NCBI GenBank assembly: GCA_948567375.1
Contig: OX419758.1
Span: forward strand, 40,119,001 to 40,183,000
DNA from: Lunularia cruciata
Lineage: Eukaryota > Streptophyta > Marchantiopsida > Lunulariales > Lunulariaceae
DNA length: 64,000 bases
Direction: 5' to 3'
How positions within the stretch are numbered: the stretch's first letter is position 1; each line of letters opens with the position of its first letter. Below, piece by piece: positions 24,951 through 36,223 of this stretch. A model generated the notes under the pieces. It did not search any database. It saw only the letters and a program-made list of their open reading frames with translations, and was not told the origin of the DNA. A program made the translations under genes and the position numbers.

Positions 24951-26049
24951 GATCTTTGTTTTCCAAAGTGGTTTCCACCTCCTCCTCTTCAATGTGCCTC
25001 TCCATGTTGTTCAAAGATCGCCTGTACGAAGGCCGAGGGCCTCTAGGGAAACGAGTGTGACAATTGGTAGATATGTGCCCAATACGGCCACAATTGTAAC
25101 AACGGCGTTGTTCTCCTTGAGTCCCTTCTCCTCGTGGGACTCCATCTCTTTGTTCTTCTACCCGTCCTTGCTCTCCTTGAAGCGGCCGTGCTCCTCGATC
25201 CCGGAATCGAAGGTTGCCCAATTCCATTGGTACTAGTCCACCCATGTGTGGCATATCTGCACAATAATGTTGAGGTGGAACTACTCCTTCACCTCCACCT
25301 AATGCTCCGGCTATTCTCTGCGCACAAGCAATAGCTTCAAATATTGTGCGAGGGTTTTGCACCATGACTTCTTGGCGAATCCGCTCTTTCAACCCTCGTT
25401 TGAAATTGTTGAGAGCCTCTGCTGGACTCATGTCGGTAATTGCAACTTGTAGATCCAGAAATGCCTCCACATACTCTTGTACGCTATTCTTCTATCTCAA
25501 TCCCCATAGTCGGGTTCGAGCCATCTACACAGAATCCACCGATTGGAAATTCTTGAGCAGTCCTTCTTGCATTGCTGTCCATGTGACCTCCCTTCTCTCT
25601 GCCAGCATGGATCATTCCCAAGCATCATACCATGTGAGGGCTTTATCGGTCAAGTACCCACATGCAAACATGCCTGCAGCATGCTCTATGATCTCTGTTG
25701 AGAACAATCAAAAATATCGATTCATTCTCGAGATCCAATTCTCCACTACTCCCATCGTACGCTGCCCCTTGTAAGGCTCAATGTTGCAGGTCTTCTTCAT
25801 CCGGAGTAGCAATGTGGCTTCATCGTTGATAGGGTTTGTAGGCACGGGTGCCTCTCCAAGTACTTCTGTCGCAGGTACTTGGTTTTGAGACGGCTCTTCT
25901 TCTTGCATGGCTTGATCGTTCCTGAGGATCTGCACTTGACTTTGCAATGTCTCCATGGTCATCTTAATCTCTCGAAATTCATTTAACATCCCTTGCATTC
26001 CTTGCACCAGCTCTTGTAACTGCGGATCCATGGTTCCTGCAACACCCAA
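24943..26049 (-). pseudogene. Gag of the inner gypsy element, in-frame stops only
   Basis: Capsid polyprotein. It starts at ATG 26049, with a second ATG (MDPQLQEL) six codons on. A coiled-coil-like stretch follows, then a capsid region, and near the end the zinc knuckle CYNCGRIGHISTNC (about 25105-25064). The frame holds to the terminal TAA at 24943, apart from stops at 25708-25710 (TGA), 25612-25614 (TGA), 25525-25527 (TAG) and 25492-25494 (TAG). At the second and the last two of these the outer copy reads CGA, CAG and CAA, so nonsense substitutions rather than indels broke it. Confidence 0.88.
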
Positions 26050-26621
26050 TTGCTAACGTCTACTTCAATACAGAGTCAATATAATCACTCTAGAAGGCGC
26101 ACAAACTATCGAAACTACCATTGGGACCTCAGAAGCTATCACTCGTTGATAATACTCCTCACCAAAATTCCTAACCACAAAATCTCTAAATATCAATTTC
26201 GGCCTCACTACATAACGGATTTCTACTTGAGTGTTGAAAGGGAGAGGATTTGGGACATTCATAACCATATTATCATAATAGAATGTAGATTGTCAAATCT
26301 CACTCTCTGTCATATATCACCACAGGTAGAATCACCGGGTTTGGTGAGTTCATCACTCTGTCCATGAATTCCGCACCAAAGTGATAAACTAGCGATACTC
26401 TCATCTGCTCACGCTGGATGTACATAACCTTGATGTGGAATGGGTTTGAGAATAGAAAGCTAGGTGCAGGAAATTGTCCCCCCGGCACATCCATCCCATC
26501 CGCTCTCTAAAGTCCTTCCTAAGTCTAGCGATTACTCTATGTTCTCCACCTCAAATTACTCAGTTTCAGCAGTTCGTGCTATTCCAAGAGGGGTGATCCA
26601 CTCTCTTGGACTAGAACACTT

Positions 26622-26633
26622 GCTTTGATACCA
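26622..26633 (-). other. Primer binding site of the inner gypsy element
   Basis: Minus strand TGGTATCAAAGC, one base after the 5' LTR. 11 of 12 bases match the plant initiator-Met site TGGTATCAGAGC. Confidence 0.88.
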
Positions 26634-26634
26634 T

Positions 26635-27455
26635 TGTAATACTCTGAGGACAAGAGAAGAGAAAAAACACAGATTGCACACTCAAACATTCGATGCCCCA
26701 AGGGAGCACCTTCTCTTTATTATATAGACAAAGAGGATCTCCTCCAAGGAAGCTCCACCATAGGATTAGGGACACAGATAGTTGACATGTCAGCAAGCTC
26801 CACCCTTGGATTACTTACTTGGATGGGTGACCTGTCTGGTCTAGGTCCTATCTGGTTGGTCAAACAAGCTTTGACCAGAGGGAATCTTTTAGGGAATCTT
26901 CCTATATCTCATATCTCATATCTCATATCTCATATCTCATATCTCCTATATCTCATATCTCATATCTCATATCTCATATCTCATCTTCCTAAATCTCATA
27001 ATCACATGAGTAAGGTACTGTTGGAAAGCTCTTGACTAGACAAACCAGGGGGAGGGAAGGCTAGCCTTTCCTCTATTGGGGGAGGACTCTGCACATTTTC
27101 AAGGCCTAATTCATCCGTTTAGGCCTCCGAAATTGCCTTCAAAGATTTCAGGCATATTTCGGTTCCTACTCTATTAGTAGAAGTCCCCTTTTGGTGATAC
27201 CTCTTTCTGATCTGTTTAGTCCATCATGTGTAACATCCTTCTAGATGTTACCAAACCAATTCTCACCTTTAAATCATATGTCTAGCTATTGGTTCTAAGG
27301 TTCTCAAGTCTATTTTGGTTTCTGCCCTATTAGTAGAAGTACTCTTTTGGTGATACTTCTATCTGATCTATTTTGACCATCATGTATAACATCATTCTAG
27401 ATGTTACCAAACCAAATTTCACATCTAGATCATATGGCTAACCCTTGGTATTACA
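26635..27455 (-). repeat. 5' LTR of the inner gypsy element, carrying a private tandem repeat
   Basis: 821 bp, 83 bp longer than its partner because of the ATATCTC array at about 26913-26985. Confidence 0.93.
26913..26985. repeat. (ATATCTC)n minisatellite, about 10 copies
   Basis: Heptamer repeat with one irregular junction (CTCCTATATC near 26944). Present only in this LTR; the other three family LTRs have unique sequence here. Confidence 0.9.
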
Positions 27456-29367
27456 GAAACCGCACAAGAGTTGGCCTTTCAAGAATTGAAAGCCACCTTG
27501 CTACATGCACCAATCTTGAAGTGGTATGACCCAAAATGTCCAATCAAGTTAGCTATAGATGCATCAAGCATTGCAATAACAGTAGTCTTACAACATTAGT
27601 GGCATGATAGATAACATCTAATTGCATATTTCTCTCAAAAATTGTTACTAGTAGAGCGCAACTACCACACCATAGAACGAGAAGAGCTGGCCATTGTTCT
27701 TACAACCAAGCATTGGAAGCACTATTTGGGTGAAAAGGCATTTGTAGTAGAGATAGACCATAAACCTCTAGTCTACCTCAAGACACAAAAGGATCTCATC
27801 ACCAAATTTGGTAGGCAGAGTGGCGACAATGCTTCAACATGACAATCACCTATGTGGAAGGTAAGAAGCAACTTGTAGATGCATTCACCCGGATGCCAAT
27901 GGCAAACAACTTGGTGGTAGAGGTTAAGATTAACCCTAAATTCTGGCAAGAGATTCTGGTTGCTACAAAAACTGATCTATAGATTGTAGAAGTGCAATCA
28001 TCCAAAGGTGTCACCAACACCCAAGGACTTACCTCTTGTGATGGTAGATTATGGATTCCAAATGTCCCAAAATTATACACCACCATTCTAGTAGAATGTC
28101 ATGATTTGGCAATTTTAGGTCATATTAGAGTGGACAAGACCTTGGATGCAGTCCAACACCATTACTATTGGCCCAAGATGAGCAACAACATGATGGACTA
28201 CGTGCATAGCTACCTACTTTGTCAACAGAACAAAGCTTCTAATCAAGCTCCTATAGAGCTCCTTCAACCTCTCCCTACTCCTACCCAACATTGGGAACAA
28301 GTGAGTATGGATCTCGTCTGTGGATTACCCAAGATTACCTCAAGGTTTGACTCCATCATGGTCTATGTGGACCGGCTCAACAAAATGATTCATGTACGCC
28401 CTACCACCAAGGATGTGACCGCTTCACAACTAGCTTAATTATACTTAGATGTAGTCTTCTCTCACCATGGCACATCGATAAAGGCACTCAATTCACTAGT
28501 TTGTTTTGGCAAGCACTCTTTGGTTTCTTCAAAACCAAGTTGGTCATGTCTATAGCTTACCACTCACAAACAAATGGACAAATAGAGCGTGCTAATTGCA
28601 CTATTAAAGACATGGTACATGGCTTCACCTTAGAAGAGAACGAAAGGTAGGACACCCTACTCCCGTTGGTGGAATTTGCTTACAAAAATTCAGTGAATGC
28701 ATCCACCCAAGTCACTCTATTCTTCCTCATGTGTGGTGAGCATCCCTTCACATCTTCTAGCTTAATGAAGATCCATCCGGTGGCTACAAAAATCGATGCA
28801 GTCAACACATTTGTTTCTAGAATCCAACAAGTTATGGAGAGCGCCAAGCACAGATTATAGATTATGAAAAATCGACAAAAGTAGTATGATGATGCACACC
28901 GGAGGCACATGGATTTCAATGTTGGGGATCAAGTGTGGCTATCGATAACCAACCTCACATTTTTTGGACCCCGTAAGCTCATACCTTGTTTCATTGGGCC
29001 TTTCTCTATTCTTTGTCGAGTTTGCGTTGTGGCTTATCACCTCAAGCTACCACCACACATGAAGATCCATCTAGTGTTCCATGTTTCCCTACTATGTAGA
29101 TATGCTTCCCGATTGGGCCAGTGTCATTCTACACAAGACATTCGACCTTGTCCAACACTCATTGATAGCACGGAGGAATATGAAGTGGAGTATATTCTCC
29201 AAAAATGCATGTGTGGTACTCGTCATCCACAGGTGGACTATCTAGTATAGTGGAAAGGTTAATCCCTCTATGAAGCAACCTAGGAACCTATTGCCAATTT
29301 GACACATGCACCGATGTTGGTGCAAGCGTTTGAGCAACAATTGCACAATGAGGACGTTGTGTCTTAA
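27456..29367 (+). pseudogene. Pol pseudogene part 2 (RNase H, integrase, chromodomain), outer copy
   Basis: Continues the outer RNase H from the second GAAAC. RNase H motifs include AIDASSIAITVVL, REELAIVLTTKHWKHYLG and TYVEGKKQL. Integrase zinc region has YLLCQQNKA; the core has VSMDLVCGLP, YVDRLNKMIHV and VEFAYKNSVNAS. A small deletion near 28470 removes part of the segment around the second catalytic Asp (LITDRGTQF in the inner copy). The C-terminal part has GPFSILC and HPQVDYLV followed by TAG. A TAG at 29281-29283 sits at the chromodomain Trp, the same place as in the inner copy. The frame then runs on to TAA at 29365-29367. It is clearly more decayed than the inner copy. Confidence 0.85.
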
Positions 29368-29380
29368 AAGGAAAGAGGTC
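29366..29380 (+). other. Polypurine tract of the outer gypsy element
   Basis: AAAAGGAAAGAGGTC immediately upstream of the 3' LTR, overlapping the pol stop codon as in the inner copy. Confidence 0.85.
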
Positions 29381-30124
29381 TGTAATACCAAGAGCTAGCC
29401 ATATGATCTAGATGTGAAATTTGGTTTGGTAAAATTTGGAATTATTTTAAACATGATGGTCAAATAGGTCAGATAGAAGTATCACCAAAAGAGTACTATT
29501 AATAAGGCAAAAACCAGAATAGACTTGAAAACCTTAGAACCAGAATAGTTAGACATATGATTTAAAGGTGAGAATTGGTTTGGTAACATCTGGAAGGATG
29601 TTACACATGATAGACTAAATAGATCAGAAAGAGGTATCAACAAAAGTGGACTTCTACTAATAGAGTACGAATCGAAATATGCCTAAAATCTTTGAAGGCA
29701 ATTTGGGAGGCCTAAACGGATGAATTAGGCCTCTAAAATGTGCAGATTCCTGCCCCCCCCCCAATGGAGGAAAGGTTTGCTTTCCCTCCCCCCTTGGTTT
29801 TTCTCATCGAGAGTTTTTCAATGGTACCTCACCCACTTGATTCTAAGATTCCTACAAGAAGATTCCCTAAAAGATTCCTTCTAGTCAAAGCTTGTTTGAC
29901 CAACCAGATAGGACCAGGACCAACATGTCATCTATCTAAGTAAGTAATCCAAGGGTGGAGCTTGTTGACATGTCACCTATCTGTGTGCCTAATCCTATGG
30001 TGGAGCTTCCTTGGAAGAGATCCTCTTTGTCTATATAATAAAAGAGAAGTTGCTCCTTTGGGGCATCGGATGATTGAGTGTGAAATTTGTGTTTTCTCTC
30101 TTCTCTTTTCCTTGTATTATTACA
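29381..30124 (+). repeat. 3' LTR of the outer gypsy element
   Basis: 744 bp, TGTAATACC to TTGTATTATTACA, followed by the target copy AAAGC (30125-30129). C-tract of 10 at 29753-29762. Confidence 0.92.
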
Positions 30125-30139
30125 AAAGCCCATGAGATT

Positions 30140-30851
30140 TCATGAAGCCATCCCAAGATAAAATAATATAGATCATATGTGCTACATGGTCCTAACTATA
30201 GATTGAGCGGTAGTTGGTTTGGCTTGGACCACCTATTCACCCAATGAGATTGATATAATCATATATCACAAAAAATCAATGTATCTTGTTTGATGTGGTA
30301 GTGGCAAACCCCTACAAGTAAATCCATTGGCATGAGTTGACAAAGGGAGAAATAGTGATCATTGCTATTAAGGGAAACGAGGACCATTTCACAAAGCAAC
30401 TATCCTTTGCTTTGTTTGTACCTTTGGCTATAGAGATTTTTGGGTATCTTAATCACCAAATTGATGGTTTCCTTTGAGATGCACCACAAGGTTCCATATA
30501 GAGGAGAGCTCACCATTCTCCATATGCTTATGACATATTTTAGAGAGAGATTCTACAAAGCTCTCAAGCTTTAGGCCTTCATAAATAGTAGTAGGAGCTA
30601 CCATCACAATCTAGACCCTCCTTCCCCATTTACCATATATACTTTTGGAAGATGGATCTATATAACACATGTCAACAATAGACTACTTTGTTTCTTTCTA
30701 CCTTGTTTTCTTGTGTTTATAGTTATACATTGGATTTAAGCCATTTTTCTTTAAGCCTTGTGCTAGATATCTCTTTTTGCATTGCTTAGTGCATTATATT
30801 TCTCTTTCCTTTCCTCATTTGCGGTATAAAATTTGGCCTTCATAAAAAAAA
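30140..30851 (+). pseudogene. Probable 3' end of a LINE-type retrotransposon
   Basis: In the plus direction conceptual translation around 30395-30490 gives LSFALFVPLAIEIFGYL, similar to the conserved C-terminal tail that follows the reverse transcriptase in many plant LINE ORF2 proteins (an xPLAIExxGCLH-like motif, from memory). Several stops interrupt it. About 330 bp further on the sequence reads GGCCTTCATAAAAAAAA (to 30851), which looks like a LINE 3' end with a short A-tail. The outer gypsy element appears to have inserted into or beside it. Only the 3' part is visible. Confidence 0.4.
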
Positions 30852-33800
30852 TTTGACGAGTCAATATTAGAGTATAAAACTTTCAACCTATAATTGTTTA
30901 AATTCTAGTATAAAATGTGTCATTGTAATGAGTTCTTTTATCAAAAAACCATATCTTGTTATGTTATTTCAAGTTCAAAATATTTCCACTAAAACTTCCT
31001 CAAATTTTATCTTGGTTTTAATTCCTCTCATTCATCTATCTACCAATTCTTTTATCACATTTTGGGTTCTAGCTATACTCAGGGTCTCAATTTCATGAAT
31101 GTTTAAGATGGTCACGTGAAAATGAATCACTTGTGTAAAAAAGGTGTTTTGGGACAATTTCAGGGGTCAACCATTCTTGCTATTCATTTAGTTATTGAAT
31201 CCAACTTTCTTAAAAGGATTTCAAATGAATTTAAGGTTTTATTCAATAAACAAAAAATTGTATTTATGAGATATTCCGTTAGTATTCACTTCTCCTTTTG
31301 CATGATGATTCAATTACTTCTTGAAGTGAACTCCCTTATAACTTTTTGTCTGCTCTGCCTAGCCGGCAACTATTGGATAAAGCTAGTGAGTGCAAAATGG
31401 CCACCGCAAGAAGCTAAAGCAAAAGAGCAGAGTTTGCATTTTACAGCAAAGAGAGAAAGACACCATCAAGCAATACAAGGGAGAGACAAAAGAGGCAAAA
31501 TGGGATTAGGCCCCAATAGTGTTGATATGAGAAATCTGCCCTGTCACACCTAAGATATCCAAGCTATGCAAATCATAAGGTCTACAAACTATTGGAGCAT
31601 TCAAAGAAGCATCACCTCATGTGATTGCTCTCCTATCGATTGCACCGGGCAATGCTCTTTGTAGAGCAATGGACACATGGTTTAAAGTATGCTAAAAAGA
31701 ATGAGAGTGATACCCCATGATGTATAATATGATAAACTCTCATGCACTCCCTGATAAATGTGAAAAAAATAGGGAAAAAGAAACATAATGCTAGGGGTAG
31801 ATTGGGACTTAGCCCTATATTATCTCTTGGGTTTTCTTCTTGTATAAGTTGATATTATCTCTTGGGTTTTCTTCTTGTATAAGTTGATGGGGTTTTTCTC
31901 CTCTTCTTAGTATCTTAAACAGGTCAAGCGTGCCAAGGAACTAAGCAATAATATATTCATTGGGTATTTATGAACACTATAGTCAGATTATTATCAAATA
32001 TAATGGACTTTGATTTATTTTCATATTTTTGTCTAGATTATTAAAAATTAATTGCTTTTGTCTAATTTATTGAGAGTGTTTATTTCAAATCTATGGTTTC
32101 TACAAGACCATTAATTTTATGGTAATAATCTCATTTCTAGAGTTGAAACCCTAATTTAGTGCAATGTGAGAGCTGTATTCATAGGGAGTAAATCTTTGTA
32201 TTAACTAGACAAACACCGTAAACTGGAGCTCTCTAGTACATGTATACAAGTTGGGGAATCTACATATATGATTTATTAAATTTACTTCAATCAACAAGTA
32301 GAAATAACTCTATAGAAAAAGAAATTCTGTAATTTCTTTAAAAAATGTCGGGAAAATCTAGGTGAGCCTGGAACATTTTAGAAGTGAAAATTCATTGGCC
32401 ATGACCACTGGAAGATTATATGAAAAATATAAATGTAAAGTTAAATTTTAATTTAAACCATAGTCATTCTTTTTCGTGAGTATTGGGATACGGTTATTTT
32501 CTTCATAAGGAGAAAGCGAAATCCCACCAGCCAGAAACAATTTTGCAAAAGGCATTCATCAAAATTGGGGACCCAAGGGCTAAAAACAATTGAAGAAAAT
32601 CGACAATAACGTTCATTACAGAACATGCATGTACTTTTTAGGATCTGCAGGTGAATAAGAGAAATGCTTTTGTTATTATATCTGTTACAATTATGAAAAT
32701 TGCACTCATTGCATGTTTGAAAGTGAGAATCAATGCATTCCATCTGTGCGAAGATATGGGGACAGAATGGAAACGGATCGTACTAATTGGACCCCCCAGT
32801 TGAAGTCTTTCCAATCTGAATCATAGTCGAAATCTGTGCTGGGTATAATTATTCGCTTCTCTAGTAGATAATAGCTTTTGCAAAGTAAATTGGCACCCTA
32901 AAGTGAGTTCTAGCGTAATTACAAAAAGCCAGCTTGGTCTTAAAAGCCAAAAAGTTCACGAAAGTTGACATAATCAGTCCATCTATTCTACTTTAAACCG
33001 ACTTCCTCCAATCTAAAATCTGATTTGTAAATATTCGTTAGTGAGAACTCGAAAGTCTAATATTACAACTCAAACATCTATTTGTGTTCGAGTCAATATC
33101 CAGATATGCATATCGTAGGAGTTACATATTGAATTTCAAGTTAAAAACTTCTAATGTTTTCAGTCTTTTTAACTTTAAATAATAGTATGTAAAATAATTT
33201 TTAGGAATATATATGATGTATTATAAAAATAATGAACAATAAAATATAAACCATCAAATAAAAATTATTATTAGGCTTTTAATAAAATTATAATATGACA
33301 ATTATTTACTACAAAAATTTTCAAACTCAGAAATTCTGAGTAAAATTTACAGCTTTGAATTTCAAAAAATCAAAACTTCGAAAGAGTTATTTTATATTCT
33401 GAGATAGATTAAAAAATGCATACAATTTTCTTTGCTCTACAAAGATATTTAAGATCCAAGGCATAGATTTACAGATTCTAGATTTACAGTTTCAACCAGA
33501 AATTCTAAAATTACACTAGGCTTTGCAAAAGAGAAATATATTTATTTCTGTTATTTCATGATATGATTTGCAAATTTTACTACTATGTTTAAATAATAAT
33601 AAGTAAATGTATACAAGAGTAAATTCTCAAACAAGGTAGATAGAAATTATTGTGTGATTAAAGTTAGAATAATTAAGGAACCCCACAAAATATGCTTGAT
33701 ATATGGTATAAACATAATGACATAAAATATATAATAGTAAAAGAAAAAAGATCTAAGGATGAAATAAAATTTCAATGAAATTTTCTTCTAATATTAAAAT

Positions 33801-34668
33801 TATAAAACAAAACATCATGGCCATTACAATATGGTCTAATCCATAAAATAATCCTTTAATAAAAAATAATAATATATATATATATAACATTTCTCCAAAC
33901 ATTTATTATTCTTAATACAATCCGCTCACTAAATATTTAAAACTTGAGCTTAATGAAATTCTTCAAAAATCTTTTATTAGTGATTTGAATATATGATTCT
34001 TGTGCTATAGATCTAAAAAATTGTACTTTTCTTTTCTTAAATTATTTTATTTTATTATATTAAATTTTGATCTTTGATATGTACATATCATGAATTCTAT
34101 TAGTAATAATCTATCTTTAGTAAGAAATAATAACCATTAATATTAAATAACAGGCATATAATAATTTATGAGATCTATTGTTGAAGATTCTAGACATCAA
34201 ATATCTCTTAAATCTCTATATTAGGTTTGATTATAACTTTGTTAAGCTTTAGTTTTTTATACAATCATTTTGTAATTAAGAATTATAATCATCAAAAGAT
34301 CCATGCAAATAAGAATAATTTCTTGTTAATAATTCATAATCTATAATTATTTTCTTCAGAAGATATATATGACCATAATCTAAAGTACACAATATAAGAA
34401 AATAGCCTTATAGCCAAGTGATTCTTAATCTAGTTAATATTGTAAAATTATACCAAAATTGCCTTCTAATTTTAGATATCCTATAATTTAGTAAAAAGTA
34501 ACACAAAATGTAAGTTTAGAAATCTAATTAGAAATGCACATGATCTTATTAATTAATTTTCCAAACACATCTCTTAACAAGCTCTATTCTTACTATGATG
34601 TATTTAGTCTTTGGATGATGCAATTATTATGAGATATTAATACGGAATATAATAAAATTTATGATAAT
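30852..34668. other. Unrecognised AT-rich sequence
   Basis: No gene recognised. A 145-codon plus-strand ORF (31116-31553) has no known motif. Its 3' part (about 31485-31520, around GACAAAAGAGGCAAAATGG) resembles 45943-45985, so it probably belongs to a dispersed repeat. 33100-34600 is extremely AT-rich with no ORF. Confidence 0.45.
31818..31887. repeat. Perfect tandem duplication of a 35-bp unit
   Basis: 31818-31852 and 31853-31887 are identical; the unit begins TATTATCTCTTGGG and ends TATAAGTTGA. Recent slippage duplication. Confidence 0.9.
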
Positions 34669-36138
34669 TTAGCTAATAAAATTTAAATATAAGATATAGA
34701 ATTTTAATTTTATACATGATGATGATGAAGAGCTTGTAGTAAAGATTATTAAAGGACTTTCTTGCTTGGAATTTTCGTAGGTAAATTTTGTGATTGGAAG
34801 CTTAAGATGTGTATTGCACTTATTAAAATGCACATTCAAAAGTCTGCATAGCATATATCCTAAGGTATGGTTGTTATGTTTATCTTGACCATCTAATTTG
34901 GTTTGATAAGTGGTAGATATAATCAATCGATACCAAAAGCTCATAAAGTGCTCGCAAAAACTTATTAGTGAAACAAGATCAAAATTAAATATGAATACAA
35001 CTGAGATACCATGATGATAAACATAATACCGGAGTAGAGCTTGGTCATTAAAGTGCACCTACTATATCAATTATAGAAGCTATGCGGATTTGTGTACTCA
35101 GTATACAATAAGTTTCATATATTCTTTAGCAATGATAAGCAAAGCCCTTATCTTACTTGCATGATGATTCCATAGTTGGAAAAGACCAACTAATTATAGA
35201 TTTGAAGTTTTGTTTCTTTGGTAATTTTTGAAGAATAAGCAAATAAATTAGCATCTTAAGTCATATTTGGAGGTTTATGTGATTATATATACAAGCATAA
35301 GATCTCCTCTTAATGTCTATGAGTACTATAGTATGTATGTCTCCTTTGGTTTCATCGTGTTGATGTTTGACTCAAATGGAAAATTCAAGAATTATCTATA
35401 ATTTGATGAATGAGAAAGTCTAGAAGAATCTTTCCATGTTTATATTCCAACTTGAGATTACATACTTAGAGTTGCTTCTCTCAACTGTGATCTATGCTCT
35501 CTATATTCTCTAAGTAAATTATTTGCAAAAATGACTTATGGATCGCATATAATTGCAAGCATGCTCTAACAAATAGTCAGAAAATCTTGCTATAATATAT
35601 AATAGATAATTGTTCACGGTTACTGAAAAAATATTTTCTCATAGTGAAGTTTAATCTCATTGAGGAAAATACAATTTGTTAGAAAGCCTATCCATAGTCT
35701 CGTTCTAGCACTTCTTCAAGAGTGAAGTTGGACACTTCAAAATCATATCACAGTAGATAACTTGAGATTATACCATTGTTAGAGTGTAAAAGTTTGACAC
35801 AAAAAGTCCTCGAGTTCTTGAAAAACAACTTTCTCCTTTTCACCTTATTATAATTCAATATCCTAGCTTTACAGATTGGTGAGTTGTTACACTGACCATA
35901 AAAGCTCAACAACTTGTTATATCTACAAAATGATTAAAATCTCTGATAGTTGAGCAACCCATATAGCTCTTTATCGTTCCTTCCATCTTGATAGCTCCTC
36001 CTTAAACCTTGTGACTCAAGAGGAAAACCTACTGTTCCTAGAACTCACATTTTGATTTGTTATAAAAAGAACTTCCACTTATACAAAAGTAAGCTTCTAT
36101 TTTCCGGTGCCACGGGACTCTACCACGGTGCGTACCTT

Positions 36139-36223
36139 TGGGTAATAACGGACTTGGGCCGCTGACTATCTCTCTCTCTCTCTCGGTGAAAACGAGGCAC
36201 TCTACCAACTGAGCTAATTACCT
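36139..36223 (-). pseudogene. Organelle/bacterial-type tRNA-like sequence, probably tRNA pseudogene
   Basis: On the minus strand a cloverleaf can be drawn. The acceptor arms are AGGTAAT and ATTACCC (one A-C mismatch at the first pair). The D-arm is GCTCAGTTGGTAGAG, and the anticodon arm CCTCG/TTTTCAC/CGAG has anticodon TTC. The T-arm is GCGG/CCCAAGT/CCGT. The body resembles bacterial and organellar tRNA-Val genes (GGGTNATTAGCTCAG...), in which the anticodon would be TAC. The T-loop lacks the usual TTC start. The variable region is expanded by a GA microsatellite (plus strand 36167-36183, TC repeat). These defects point to a transferred, decayed copy. Confidence 0.5.

Larger units (their letters stand above)
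20767..27455 (-). mobile_element. Ty3/gypsy chromoviral retrotransposon, inner nested copy
   Basis: A 6,689-bp element of the same family inserted backwards into the RNase H domain of the outer copy. The target duplication is GAAAC at 20762-20766 and 27456-27460. LTRs on the plus strand read TGTAATACTC...GGTATTACA (20767-21504 and 26635-27455). A polypurine tract (21505-21519) and a primer site (26622-26633) sit next to them. On the minus strand gag (from 26049) and pol (to 21518) each keep a single reading frame with no frameshift, broken only by stop codons. It must be younger than the outer copy, and its sequence is correspondingly better preserved. Confidence 0.95.
16846..30124 (+). mobile_element. 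Ty3/gypsy chromoviral retrotransposon, outer copy, split by a nested insertion
   Basis: LTRs at 16846-17580 and 29381-30124 flank gag, protease and RT (18184-20766) and then RNase H, integrase and chromodomain (27456-29367). The pentamer AAAGC precedes the left LTR (16841-16845) and follows the right one (30125-30129): an exact 5-bp target duplication. Subtracting the nested element and one copy of its duplication leaves about 6.6 kb, close to the 6.69 kb of the inner copy, so the outer element was complete when it was hit. The left LTR now begins TATAATGCC instead of TGTAATACC. Confidence 0.92.

Noticed and set aside
26913-26985. ATATCTC array as interstitial telomere repeat or CRISPR-like array
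   Set aside because: The heptamer is not the plant telomere unit TTTAGGG, and there are no spacers between units.
36139-36223. Functional tRNA gene
   Set aside because: Altered T-loop, mismatched first acceptor pair and an expanded GA variable region argue for a pseudogene.
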